Source: Clarkia xantiana subsp. parviflora
Taxonomy: Eukaryota; Streptophyta; Magnoliopsida; Myrtales; Onagraceae
Direction of reading: 5' to 3'
Assembly (NCBI GenBank): GCA_036873135.1
Contig: JAPTYO010000059.1
Span: 9,045,066-9,109,065 of the forward strand
Length of the DNA: 64,000 nt
Positions 54,301 through 64,000 of this stretch are shown here, in pieces. Below the pieces are notes generated by a model. It did not search any database and was not told the DNA's origin. It saw only the letters and a program-made list of their open reading frames with translations. The translations under genes and the position numbers were made by a program. Positions within the stretch are counted from its first letter, which is position 1. Every line of letters begins with the position of its first letter.

Positions 54301-54700
54301 TCAGGTCGCGGAAATCCACACACATCCGCCATTTCCCATTAGTCTTCTTCACCAGTACTGGATTAGCAACCCAAGTCTGGAATCAGAGCTCTTTAATAAA
54401 CCCGGCATCGAGCAACCTGCACACCTCTTGCTGGATCGCAATCTTCTTGTCTGTGCCCATCGGGCGCCTTTTCTGCGTGATAGGTTTGATTGCGGGGTCT
54501 ATCTTCAGCTCGTGTACGATCACATCGGGGCTGATTCCTGGCATATCGCTCGGGGACCAGGCAAACAGCTCCTTGAACTCCTTCAGCAACTCAATCAATT
54601 TTTGGGCTGTCTCCTCAGTCAGAGAAGACCCAATTTTCAACTTCCTCTGGGGTCTGTCGATCTCAACTTCTTTTAGATCTTCTACGGGGGCGGGACGCCC
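51392..54700 (-). pseudogene. Tat-2 pol: RT, RNase H, second RNase H and integrase, one stop
   Basis: From about 54700 to the stop at 51392-51394 the frame is interrupted only by TGA at 54383-54385, where Tat-1 has CGA (KEL-R-FQTWVANP). Downstream 986 codons are open: RT with YVDDMLVKS (about 54024-53998), RNase H, linker, Tat-type second RNase H (WEMYTDGSSSSDGSG, about 53120), zinc HHCC part (CHEGARSIMRKVLNLGYYW...CDACQRY), and integrase core IDLVGPLP / ISDNGPPF / QTNGQVESANK, ending HSFSGEHLKKHHA. All catalytic acids are present. It could supply enzymes in trans only from a sister copy lacking the stop. Confidence 0.9.
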
Positions 54701-54705
54701 AAACT

Positions 54706-55056
54706 CCTCTCAAGGATCTGTATCTTTCTGGAGGACAGTCATGGCCTCTCGCCTTCTTCTTCGGGTGGCGTTAACATAGCATTTTCGAGAAGCTACCTGA
54801 TCACCCTTGACTTCTCCGACTCCGTGGTCGGTCGGGAACTTCATTTTCTGGTGCACTGTCGAGGCAACTGCCATCAGGGGGTTGATGGTGGTTCTCCCGA
54901 TAATCGCGTTGTAAGTCCCCGCGGAATCAACTACCACGAACTCCACGTTCCTCCTTTCTGATTTCCACCCACTACCAAACTCCACTGGTAAAGTGATTAC
55001 TCCTAGCAGATAGGAGGTTGAACCAGAGAACCCGACCATCGGGAAGTTTGCCTCCT
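54706..55056 (-). pseudogene. Tat-2 protease second half and linker
   Basis: MVGFSGSTSYLLGVITLPVE, VEFVVVDSAGTYNAIIGRT and the basic YVNATRRRRREAMTVL, ending at a TGA near 54710 after DP, where Tat-1 continues with an Arg codon. Separated from the active-site half by a one-base loss near 55060. Confidence 0.75.
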
Positions 55057-56997
55057 TCAGATCTTTCTTCGTTTTCCCATAGCCTCTAACGCGTCCATGA
55101 ATAGAATATCGGAGGAGCTCCCTCCGTCGATCAGAATTCGCTTCATCTCGTACCCATCTACATCCAAGGTCACAACCAAGGCGTCATCGTGCGGAGTCTC
55201 CACGCCTATGAGATCCTCCGACGAAAAGGAGATCACCATCTCTTCTTTCAGGGTCCAGGATCGGGACCTCTTTCCCAACACCACAGCCGTAGGAATTCTA
55301 GAGGCGTAGACCTCCCGGGAGGACGAGGTATCACCTCCAGCAGCAAACCCTCCGTGAATCACATTAATGGTGCCCTGTCGTTCTTTGCAAGCACCGGACG
55401 GCTCCGGATCGGACCTCTTCTTCTTTGGGGATCGATCGCGGGATCGGGAACGGGACCGCGATCGGGATCGAGAGCGGGATCGACACCGTTTATCCCCGAC
55501 AAACTCCTTGAGCTTCCCCTTCTGGATCAGTTTCTCGATCTCCTTCTTCAGCTCCCGACAATGGTTGGTATCGTGGCCATTTGCGCGGTGAAATCGGCAG
55601 TAGCGATCCGTCCTGGACCCTAAGAATTCTCCATCCTTCTTTGGGGGGTACCTGGAGATACCTTGTCTTTCCATGACCGTTAGTACCTCCGCCATGGAGC
55701 AGTTGAGAGGAATGTCGAGATCCTCCCGCTTGTCCTTCTTCAAAGAACGTCTATCAACCCTCCGACCAGAGCGTCCTCGATCCCGACTGCTCTCGGGTTT
55801 ACCCTTTGACTTGCGATCGTCGAAAGGTTTAACCGACTGTTTCCCTTTATTCGACTGCGGGGGCTCCAGTTCTCCAGCGGCTATCTTCGACTCCTGGACA
55901 TCGATTTGCCGTTTCACCCTTTTCTGTTGTGCCTCCATATTCCACACGGCTTTCTCAGCCACGCTATGCATTAGGTCGGAACCGTAGGGGGCCGTTAGGT
56001 TCCGAATGAATGTGCGGATGGTTTCACCCTCCGAGATCTCCTCATCAATCTCCGCTACACTGGCAGTGTACCGCTGGTAGTAATGTGCCAGTGATTCGTC
56101 GGGCCTCTGACCCACCTGGGTCAGGGACCTCACACTTTTCAACAGACGTCTACGGCCCTGGTACTGCTGAATGAACCGGTCGTGCATATCTGCCCAGCAA
56201 GTGATGCAGCCTGGGGGCAGACTAAAGAACCAGGTCAGGGCTCTTTCCCCAAGTGTGTTCGGGAACAACGTACACACTATGTCTTCGTTCGGGGCTCTTC
56301 CCAGACACGCCATGAGGTGCTTCTGGACATGACGAACCGGATCTCCTTCGCCATCGTATTCCTTTATCGTGGGGATACCCAGCCCTGGCGGGGCTAGGGT
56401 GTCTATGAGTCGAGGAACGAAGGGATGAGTAGATCGATCCCTCAGCTCCGACACCAGCGGCTTCTGCTCTCCCATGCAGATGTTCACGATCTTTACCACC
56501 TGATCGGGGGTGATGGGACCATTCAAGGGAATGGTCCTGTGCTGTACTGGTCCTGGCCCATCAACCACGAATCTCTCTGGCTGAATGGACGCCCTACTCC
56601 TGTCCTGGCCTCGAGGCGGAGCCTCCTGTACGTTCCGAACCTCTGTTGGTGGGGGCGCTTCTTCCAACGGGGGCATCTCCTCCTGCCTCTTCGCAGCCTC
56701 TCTCCGATCCAAGAGAGCCTCCACAGCTGCCAAAAACATGGGCATGGCTTTCTGCCACGGCTCTTGTCAGGTCCGTAGCTGGGGGAGCCTCCTGCTCCCT
56801 GTTGCCCTGGTGCTGAGTGGCAATCTCTTCGGGACCTTCATTGTGCCCCCCTGTCTGGGAGAGCTCAGCAGCGGGATGGTTCTGGTTTTCCCCCTGTTCC
56901 GGTAGTGAATTCAGAGTTGTTGCAGCGGGGTGACGAGAGCCACCAGATTGTCCTTGCCTTCTTTGCTTGCCAGCCGCCATTGAACGAGTAGAAGGCA
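55057..56997 (-). pseudogene. Tat-2 gag and protease active site, two frameshifts
   Basis: ATG at 56995-56997 (MPSTRSM). A one-base insertion near 56755 breaks the N-terminal part; from 56745 a 562-codon frame is open. It covers the complete capsid (FVPRLIDTLAPPGLGIP, TWFFSLPPGCITCWADM, FIQQYQGRRRL, the piece missing from Tat-1), the Cys/His motif YCRFHRANGHDTNHC, the RS-rich tail, and protease ILIDGGSSSDILF. A loss of one base after EAMGK ends it at 55057. Gag and protease are in one frame here, with pol following. Confidence 0.88.
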
Positions 56998-57016
56998 TAT
57001 CAGCTTTTTGTTTGAT

Positions 57017-57034
57017 TCCCACAGACGGCGCCAA
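57017..57034 (-). other. Primer binding site of Tat-2
   Basis: On the minus strand TTGGCGCCGTCTGTGGGA, immediately after the 5' LTR end; same as Tat-1. Confidence 0.85.
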
Positions 57035-57730
57035 TGTTGGATCACGGTGGAACTCCGGTACGGACTTTGACGGCGATCCTAGCTCCTTCGCTCCACACAA
57101 TCCTGCAAGAGGCGATAGACCGGGCGGTGACCCAGAATCCCTCTCCGATGCTTAAATGAATATCTCGTACAGACTGGCAAGCAGTAATCTCAAGTAATGT
57201 GTTTCAACGTAAGTCATCTGAGGTGACCCCTTGCCCTTTTATAGGCGAAGAGATACCTCAGTTACCTGGTGAACCGTTGGGGGTGGTTAGCCCGTATCCC
57301 GCGTATCTCGGATGTGATCCCGCCTATCTAGGCCATGATCTCCGCTTATCTCGGCCACGCTCCGTGTATCTTAACCACGTTCCGCGTATCTCGGCCACGC
57401 CCCGCGTATCTCGGCCTTATCCTCTGATAACGAGTCCCGACTAACATCGGGGACTCCAGAGTTATCTCGTTGTGTCACCGCTCGGGGCCCCTCGTCATCG
57501 TGACGGGGCCTATTGTTCTTAGGGATTCTTCATCGGGGCCTACTCAGAGGCATTTCATCGGGAGCGTTCAGCTCACTTGTCAGGCCCGACTCCGTCGGGA
57601 CCTTTCATCCTCGGGCTCCCTTCGTCGGGATCCTTTGTCTGGGCCATCTTGGCCTTCGTTTTGGGCCCACCAGGCCTATCAGCCGTTTCCTCACCGTTAA
57701 AGGGCCTAATGGCTGTAGTCGAACCCATCA
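57035..57730 (-). repeat. 5' LTR of Tat-2
   Basis: 696 bp; lacks one 20-bp CCACGCCCCGCGTATCTCGG unit found in the 3' LTR. TATA box (minus strand CCTATAAAAGG) at about 57235-57246. Followed on the plus strand by the GAACT duplication and Tat-4 integrase. Confidence 0.95.
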
Positions 57731-58004
57731 GAACTCGGAAGAAGCACAAGCACGAATGCGCCTCGCATCAGCCAGATACTATAACCGGCAAGTAAAAGAA
57801 AGAAGATTTCATGTGGGTGAGTTGGTACTACGAATTAACGAGTTCTCACAACTTGACCAGATAAAGAAGCTATCTCTAAAATGGGAGGGACCGTATAAGA
57901 TAACATCAGTACCATACATAAATGCATACCGCCTGGAAGATGGAGATGGGAATATTTCAACAAACACATTCAGTGGAGAACACTTGAAGAAGTTTCATGT
58001 TTGA
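57731..58004 (+). pseudogene. Tat-4 integrase C-terminus, right part after the Tat-2 insertion
   Basis: Continues the frame left at 46810: SEEAQARMRLASARYYNRQV, FHVGELVLRINEF, LKWEGPYKITSVPYINAYRL and NTFSGEHLKKFHV with stop at 58002-58004. This piece is open and undamaged apart from the insertion. Confidence 0.85.
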
Positions 58005-58194
58005 ACTCTACAACAAGGGCAAAATAAATGACTCCTTAATAAGAGAGAACAATTCAAGCCTTCATCCTATTTACTCCACTAGAAGAAGATCCAAAAGTTC
58101 CAAGACCTCAATGTTGCAAGAGATTATTCAAATAAACATTTCCAAAGTGCAAACACTTTAGTCCAACATAAATGCCTTACATTGAAACTATGCC

Positions 58195-58985
58195 AGGTAA
58201 AGGTTACTTTCAATGCCCACAAGATCGTATCTTGAAAAAGCAGTTCATACACTGCAATCACATTCCATGTCATCCATGATCCAATCCTGTGATCAACATC
58301 TAGGAGCCAATCCTGCGAACAGTTGTCGACGCCCACAAGAGCGTATCTTGAAAAAGTATTTCATACATTTCAACCACATTCCGTGCCATCTAGGAGCCAA
58401 TCCTGTGATCTGTGCCATCCATGAGCCAATCCTGCGAACAATTGTCGACGCCCACAAGAGCGTAACTTGAAAAGGCAGTTCATACTTCATACACTGCAAT
58501 CACATTCTATGCCATCTAGGAGCCAATCATGCGAACATTTGTCGACACCCATAAGAGCATATCTTGAAAAAGCAGTTCATACACTGCAATCACATTATGT
58601 GCCATCCAGGAGTCAATCCTGCGAACAGTTTTCGACGCCCCCAAGAGCGTATCTTGCGATAACATTTTGCGCTATCCAGGAGTCTATCCTGCGAACTGTG
58701 CCATCCAAGAGCCAATCATGAGAACAACTTTCGATGCCCCCAATAGCGTATCTTGAGAGCAGTCCTAAACTACAACAACACCTTGAACCATCCGGGAGTC
58801 AATCCCGCGAACATTCTTCGACGCCCACAAGAGCGTGTCTTGTGGCCACACAATCATTTTCAAAAGGTTACTATGTAAAACAATCTTAAACACACTCACG
58901 AGTATATCCTGCGCACACACTCGACGTCCCTAGAAGCGTATCCCAAGGAAAAATTTACAACGTTCCCAATAACGCATCTTGAAAA
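58195..58985 (+). repeat. Tandem repeats in the Tat-4 3' UTR
   Basis: About seven irregular copies of a unit near 88 bp made of GACGCCCACAAGAGCGTATC, TTGAAAAAGCAGTTCATACA, CTGCAATCACATTC and GCCATCTAGGAGCCAATCCT + GCGAACA; several copies are shortened or have internal duplications. Same place after pol as in Tat-1, Tat-2 and Tat-3 but unrelated sequence. Confidence 0.85.
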
Positions 58986-59290
58986 TACCTTTTTTCATGC
59001 AAGCAAGACTATATGACTTATGTATAAATGACTATGATGATAATACATGCATGACAAGAAAATGGAAGGACATGAAGAAATCTTCAACAGAGAGTTTACG
59101 CACACGGATTGAACTTGTGAACAACACGATCAACAACACTATGACAAGACAAGCATGTCATAATACAAAAACACAAGTGTATGAAAAGATGCAATCTCCA
59201 AAGGTACAAAACATAATAAGTTATAAAGATACCCATACTAAACATTAAATGCAGGTACGAACACGAGATTGGAAAGCCACGACATATACA
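58986..59290. other. Tat-4 internal sequence, nothing called
   Basis: AT-rich sequence between the Tat-4 tandem repeats and its antisense coding part; the 89-codon plus-strand frame here shows no family resemblance. Confidence 0.4.
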
Positions 59291-60683
59291 TCAAATGGTA
59301 AACCATGAACAACAAGTTTGAGAACATAAAGTCATACCAACTAAGTATGACGAACAACACCAAAGGAAACCGCAAGGAGATTGCTCATTCAACTTAGCAG
59401 CATGCTTAACAGCAAAACTAGACAGATCACCAAGCTGATCAAATGGAAAGTCAGGGACAGCCATGTACATTCGTTCAACGAGAGTCTTTTCAAAGGACCC
59501 TCGGGTAGAGTCACATTGACCTTCAAGATCTCCCTGAAAAGAAGAAGAATTCTTATACTCAAGAACAACAAAAATCTTCTCCTCCATACGACATATATCC
59601 TCAATAGAATCCATCTCAGCGATACGCAACATGTTATCACTCGCGGCCTGACGCTGTAAAATTAGGACCTTGGCCTCAAGAAGCATAATACGAGCGTGAA
59701 AATCACGACAATCCGCATTTAAGACATGACCATCCTCCAATGCCTCGACAAGCTCGGCATTAAGCGATAGCTGCGCATCTTGAAGAAATTTTATCTGTTC
59801 CGCAAGCTCAACGACGAAAGACGACATATGGACAAAATCAGCAACACCCTAATACAAAAGAGGGACATCAAATGATAGGCAAACATAAAATAATAAAAAA
59901 GTGAAGTTTAAGAAGATAATTACAGGAGCATAGCGAGATAAAACCCCGCCCATCAACTCGTGAATCTCTTTGTATTCACTAAAAGACAGCACATGATCAC
60001 CAGGAGCAACAACGGCTTGTGATACTCGGACCCCAACTTCAGGAACGATTAAAGAAGGTTGGTTGTCAAAACGACACCTATCCCCGGAAGAAAAGGGAAC
60101 CCACTCAGAACCAACAACATCATCATGAAGAGGACGTATCAATTTTTTTCCGGCTCAATATAGGTAGACGAATTCTACCTACAGAAGACACAGCCGAATC
60201 AGAAAAACAAATTAAGAAATAAACACTAAACTAGAAACATACCTGCCAAGATAGGCTTGGTCATTGGCACTCGTCCCCTCGATTGGGGGGGGGGGGGGGG
60301 GGAGGAAATAAGGGAAACGCATTGACGTCAGTACGAGCCTCATCTTCATCCACATACCGCTCCCCTTTAAGAGGAATGAGTTTTGTCACATGAACAATCA
60401 AGGATCCGGTCCCAAAAACAGATTTCCTCACTCTCGATAACCCATTTACCATCAACTCCCCAGAAGGCTCACTGGTCGCTACAAGGAAGGTTGACACTAA
60501 AACAACGAAAAGAACACTAGGACGTCCACATGAATCCCATAAGAAGAAAGGAGAAATAAGTAAAGGGAGACATACTTGGTGACCCAGTCGTCTGTCGTGA
60601 CTCCAAAGACTTAACCGTTCTTGGAAAAGCGTAAGGTGTATCAATCCTCCTAATGTCGGCGGCCTAATCAGTAGGATCCCCAC
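59291..60683 (-). pseudogene. Antisense ORF of Tat-4, probable exons
   Basis: Opposite to Tat-4 pol, in the same position as the antisense ORF of Tat-2. Open pieces: 60683-60261 (with LMVNGLSRVRKSVFGTG and a Pro run read from the poly-G tract), 60142-59849 (YKEIHELMGGVLSRYAPV) and 59827-59291, a coiled-coil stretch (LAEQIKFLQDAQLSLNAELV, EAKVLILQRQAAS) that matches the coiled-coil C-terminus of the Tat-2 protein in type but not clearly in sequence. Donor/acceptor-like GT and AG lie between pieces, but exon joins are not certain. Function unknown. Confidence 0.5.
60285..60302. repeat. 18-base G homopolymer
   Basis: An uninterrupted run of 18 G on the plus strand inside the Tat-4 antisense region; it encodes a run of prolines on the minus strand. 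Length may be affected by sequencing error. Confidence 0.8.
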
Positions 60684-60699
60684 ACGAATGATGAATTTT

Positions 60700-61054
60700 C
60701 TTGTTAAACCAACCTACGAGATGGAACGAATAAAGATAATCAAGCATGAAAAGACCTCAAGAGATGGTCAAAGAAGTTACTAAGAGTCGAAAGAGAAAGA
60801 AAGGCGCGAGAAAAGAAGGTGACAAACTGAACATGAAAAAAGTTAGAGAGGAATTGGGAATGAAAGAATTCGCTCATCCCTCTAAACTGGAGAATGCCTA
60901 AGCTTGGGGGTAATGGCTGGAAGGGTAAATCCCGCTATGTTTAAGAAGACTCCTAAATCATGCCCTGTATCCGCACAATACGTAAGCACTTGAAAAATTA
61001 ATAGATTGCTACCCTAGCAGCAATAGAAGCTACATAAAACCTCATAATCGCAAT
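60700..61054. other. Tat-4 sequence left of the solo LTR, nothing called
   Basis: Probably intron or leader of the antisense unit; no open frame was supported. GCAAT at 61050-61054 is the left duplication of the solo LTR. Confidence 0.4.
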
Positions 61055-62052
61055 TGTTGGGATCAAAATGACGTGGCCACAAACTTCACGAAATGGACTT
61101 CTAGGCTTCGCCTTGGACGTAGCTCTCTCGAGGACTTGATTTCCTCCGGGAGACTTTTAAGGTCGAGCACCTATAAAGGGGTGGGGATGGCCCCTGATTC
61201 CACTCCGAAGCTTAAGTTAGTAATGTATTTGAGAGTGTAATATATAAGTATTCAGAGCAGATTGTTCTCAATTGAATAAGATAGGTCCCTATTTATAGGG
61301 GAGAGTTACCGACTTTGTAGAGGCGGCTACTGGCCTCTGATTGGTTGCCTAGGGGCGGCAATCAGCCCTTTGTGAATGGCTGATAGAAGCGGTTGTCAGT
61401 CAGCTGGTGACAAGCAGGTCGCCACCTCATGTTTACTTCGGAGGAAGGTTTTCCTTTTAAGCAGGTGACAAGCAGGTCGCCACCTGTCTTTACTTCGAGG
61501 GAAGGTTTTCCCTTGGAGACGGTGGGAAGCAGGTCGCCACCTGTCTTTACTTCGAGGGAAGGTTTTCCCTTGGAGGCGGTGGGAAGCAGGTCGCCACCTG
61601 TCTTTACTTCGAGGGAAGGTTTTCCCTTGGAGGCGGTGGGAAGCAGGTCGCCACCTGTCTTTACTTCGAGGGAAGGTTTTCCCTTGGAGACGGTGGGAAG
61701 CAGGTCGCCACCTGTCTTTACTTTGAGGGAAGGTTTTCCCTTGGAGACGGTGGGAAGCAGGTCGCCACCTGTCTTTACTTCGAGGGAAGGTTTTCCCTTG
61801 GAGACGGTGGGAAACAGGTCGCCACCTGTCCTCTGGAAGATTCTCTAAGTCTCCATAGGCGACCAGTCATTCTTTTGAAGTCAACTTCTTCATGATTGGT
61901 AGTCGACCTTTTATCTCCAAATGGTTGGAATAAACAAGAAAGGTCGTCGACTTCTTCTCCTCGCCCTGAAAGCGTACTCGACCTGTCACCTGTAGGAAAT
62001 CACCATAGACCAAGAACGTACATACATAGTCGGGTTTATTTATAACACAACA
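61055..62052 (-). mobile_element. Solo LTR related to Tat-3, inside Tat-4
   Basis: Plus strand TGTTGGGATC...ACACAACA, 998 bp, flanked by GCAAT and ACAAT (4 of 5 match). No PBS beyond the U5 end and no polypurine tract beyond the U3 end, so it is solo. Minus orientation from the TATA box CTATAAATAGGG (about 61290) and from the GAATCAGGGGCCATCCCCAC segment shared with the Tat-3 LTR. Its U3 carries a 57-bp tandem array. Confidence 0.8.
61415..61835. repeat. 57-bp tandem repeats in the solo LTR U3
   Basis: Seven copies of a unit TTCGAGGGAAGGTTTTCCCT + TGGAGACGGTGGGAAGCAGG + TCGCCACCTGTCTTTAC. Because 57 is a multiple of three, the array gives a false repeated open frame. Each unit contains the near-palindrome GGGAAGGTTTTCCC. 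Confidence 0.92.
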
Positions 62053-62949
62053 ACAATGATATGAGCTATGAGACGACACGTTCGGAAGCTACTTCCAGAC
62101 AAGGTGGCTCCCCATGATGAAATGAATGAAGAGAAAGCAAGAATGAACATGAAAGTAAGAAAAACTATACCTCCAGGAAGCCGCACCTCAGTTCATCACC
62201 AATCACACCAACCGTCTCCTCACACCATTGAAGTCATGCCGTGGGGGCAATCAGCGGTACCTTTTGTCCGCTGAAAGGTTAAAGGACCTCCGACCTCCGA
62301 CCTCCAAAGGGAATAAATACCAAGTAAGTAGCCCTTTTTTCCTAGAAAGAAAAAAGAAGAATGACAACTACAAAATGAGGTAATCACCCCCCCACCCCCA
62401 TTGTATAACAAAACAAACAAGGGTTCCTTCAAAATCTTTTAATCCCCACCGTCAATTTCAAAATCAAAATATCCGAAGGTCAATATTAACTCGTGATATC
62501 TTGATCATTTTTCAGTAGTGGTTATTACATTTATATCCATGTTAACATTTTTTACGCATCCATGTCGTAAATTTGATACTTAGAAATTTTACGCATGATT
62601 AAGTACATTTCCTACACAAGAAATGATCTCGTACGCATGTACAAGCAGGAATCAAATTCTCAGTCATATATAATCATAATCGCGTGATACCCCTATCCGA
62701 CCCATGTTTTTAGACATATGGATAGGGAAACATGGTTTTCGTTATACCCATGTTTTTCGGATACGTGTTTGGATATATACATGTTGTACTAATGTATGTT
62801 TTCCTCTATCATGGAGAGACAAGAATGAAGCGCTACGACAGGCGTACAGATGTATGGAGGAATCATCAAGAGGTAAAATCACCGATAAAATTGAGCGTAT
62901 CATCCCCTCATAAAATAAAGTCAATCAATGGTTAAGCCATTGTTTGACT
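62053..62949. other. Tat-4 3' region between the solo LTR and the 3' LTR
   Basis: Includes short repeats such as GACCTCCGACCTCC and AT-rich DNA. No coding region was supported. By analogy with Tat-2 it may hold the leader and first exon of the antisense unit, but I cannot show it. Confidence 0.4.
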
Positions 62950-62959
62950 CGGGGGCATG
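62950..62959 (+). other. Polypurine tract of Tat-4
   Basis: CGGGGGCATG directly before TGATGGATAC, parallel to TTGGGGGCAAA before TGATGGGTTT in Tat-1. Confidence 0.55.
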
Positions 62960-63726
62960 TGATGGATACACGCCCAATTTGGACCCGTTTTAGTCCGGAT
63001 TATGCTATTTTGATAACCCCACACTCGATTATAAATTAAAACATTGACCCGTACACGTCACCCGTAGCAAGAAAAGGCCCGGACGGGAAAAAACATCCGT
63101 CCGGACCGACCACTGGTCTAATCTCCTCTAAGGGAAATCAGACCAGTTGCCCGACCTCAAGCCTTGGAGGTCGGATTACGCAATCCGACCTCCGAGACTT
63201 CGGCACTACCCCTGGATGACGTGATACACTCCACCAAGGGGTGTACACGACGTCCGGGAGACAGTAGTCTGAGTTACGCCTCATCGGGACCCGACACCAC
63301 TTTCCACATCCAACCCTTATGAAATACCACGAACTCTCCCATGCTTACAAGGGCTTTAACCCTTTGTTATCCATTAATTAAGTACGTTTAGGGGTTAACA
63401 ACGTCATTAACCGCTTTAATCTCCTTTGTGCCTATATACAGTAGTCAAGTTCTTCTCATTTGGTACATGATTTTTTATTACACATTTTGAGCTCTGTCTT
63501 CTCTCTACTTTCTCTCTCTAGACACCGTACTAATTTAGGCATCGGAGAGGGTTCGCCGGTTTCACCCCGGCTTACCCCTCGTGCAGGTTCGCGAGGAGAC
63601 GGACTGCGAAAAGAACAAAGGAAACAAATTGCGAGAGGAAGGAAACAAATCGTAAAGAGAGGAATTTCACTCGCGAAAATGTCATTCGGATCAAAATCCA
63701 ATCGCTCAGATACACACGTCCTAACA
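62960..63726 (+). repeat. 3' LTR of Tat-4
   Basis: Starts TGATGGATACACGCC after the purine tract. TATA-like CCTATATACAG lies at about 63430. The GCATCGGAGAGGGTTCGCC segment near 63540 parallels GCATCGGAGAGGGATTC in the Tat-1 LTR. The end is placed at CTAACA (63726) but could be elsewhere. No primer site follows, so it is a 3' LTR. The 5' LTR is not in the window. Confidence 0.6.
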
Positions 63727-64000
63727 GGAAACATCGAAGGCATCAAAAAGCCCATCCCAGGAGGAGCCATTACAGACAGCTAGACTCAACTCCGGCTGCT
63801 TTTGAGGGGAGGGGGAAGGACATCAAGCACATTTTGATACGAGAATGTTCCACATTTTTTTTAAAATAATAATAATTCTTATTAAGCCATTTTAGTTAAA
63901 ATATTAATATAAATATTGTGTCCCTACAAGTATCTATTATATTTATTATATTTTATATATAACTATTTAACCAAATAATATTATTATATTTATACAGAGT
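63727..64000. other. Right flank, with dispersed repeat copy B
   Basis: AT-rich. Bases about 63915-64000 (TTGTGTCCCTACAAGTATCT through CAAATAATATTATTATATTT and ACAGAGT) match 37240-37322, including the final ACAGAGT, and the window ends inside the repeat. The short frame MSFGSKSNRSDTHV at 63680-63783 is not supported as a gene. Confidence 0.5.

Larger units (their letters stand above)
46811..57730 (-). mobile_element. Tat-2: near-complete Tat-group retrotransposon nested in Tat-4
   Basis: 10,920 bp on the minus strand with a perfect 5-bp duplication GAACT (46806-46810 and 57731-57735). LTRs 57035-57730 (5') and 46811-47525 (3') differ by about eleven substitutions by eye plus a 20-bp unit. 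It carries the full Tat set including a long open pol (986 codons) and an antisense spliced ORF missing from Tat-1. Damage is light: frameshifts near 56755 and 55060, and TGA codons at about 54711 and 54383. Confidence 0.95.

Noticed and set aside
57513..58004. Single 163-codon protein crossing 57730
   Set aside because: The first half is translated Tat-2 LTR and the second half is Tat-4 integrase; the join is the insertion boundary.
61429..61848. 139-codon repeat protein (SREGFPLE units)
   Set aside because: Translation of a 57-bp tandem array within a solo LTR; the unit length is a multiple of three, which keeps the frame open.
61055..62052. 3' LTR of Tat-4 at this position
   Set aside because: Its TATA box and U5 segment show minus orientation, there is no purine tract before it, and a better 3' LTR with a purine tract starts at 62960.
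1..64000. tRNA, rRNA or telomere repeats
   Set aside because: None were recognised on either strand; the tRNA-like matches are retrotransposon primer sites.

Overview
The window is nuclear DNA of a flowering plant, most likely a eudicot. It is AT-rich, its host genes have GT-AG introns, and most of the sequence is nested LTR retrotransposons and small non-autonomous DNA transposons. Only two host genes look intact. One is a 12-exon gene encoding a protein kinase fused to a PP2C phosphatase (27551-32091, plus). The other is a single-exon DEDDy 3'-5' exonuclease of the WRN type (34288-34917, minus). Broken host sequence includes the C-terminal part of an LSD1/polyamine-oxidase-type flavin amine oxidase, LDL3-like (13604-14273), and a possible sucrose-transporter exon (3166-3209).

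Region by region. 1-1201 is the 5' end of a minus-strand Copia element (gag, PBS, LTR). 2291-2865 is an LTR-like block, and 3848-4160 is a hAT-type MITE. 5433-13598 is Tat-1, a complete Ty3/Gypsy element of the Tat group with a perfect 5-bp target duplication; it sits just upstream of the LDL3-like remnant. 15002-16059 is a Mutator-like long-TIR element with a perfect 9-bp duplication. 17032-26797 holds two near-identical, oppositely oriented Copia fragments that form a 3.3-kb inverted repeat, bordered by MITE-like ends. 26956-27383 is a second copy of the hAT-type MITE with a perfect 8-bp duplication. 27551-34917 is the gene island, with a stand-alone Copia gag ORF inside it. 35169-36526 is a retroposed-looking segment with a 13-bp duplication. 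36838-38772 is a cluster of MITEs, a CACTA-like end and a solo LTR. 40078-63726 is a deep nest: an Ogre-like RT fragment, interrupted by Tat-3 (41245-46604), fused by a deletion-like junction to Tat-4 (46605-63726). Tat-4 is interrupted by Tat-2 (46811-57730, minus, perfect 5-bp duplication) and by a solo LTR (61055-62052).

The Tat elements share one plan: LTR, PBS, gag with a short Cys/His motif and (in Tat-1 and Tat-2) an RS-rich tail, protease, RT, RNase H, an additional second RNase H, integrase, a tandem-repeat 3' UTR, an antisense spliced ORF (in Tat-2, Tat-4 and as a stump in Tat-1), polypurine tract, LTR. The most interesting signals are the antisense coding region, the 3' UTR minisatellites, the RS-rich Gag tail with mixed codons, the young LTRs around a heavily broken Tat-1 (suggesting movement in trans), and the large Copia palindrome, a likely source of hairpin RNA. 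All identities and difference counts were made by eye and are approximate.
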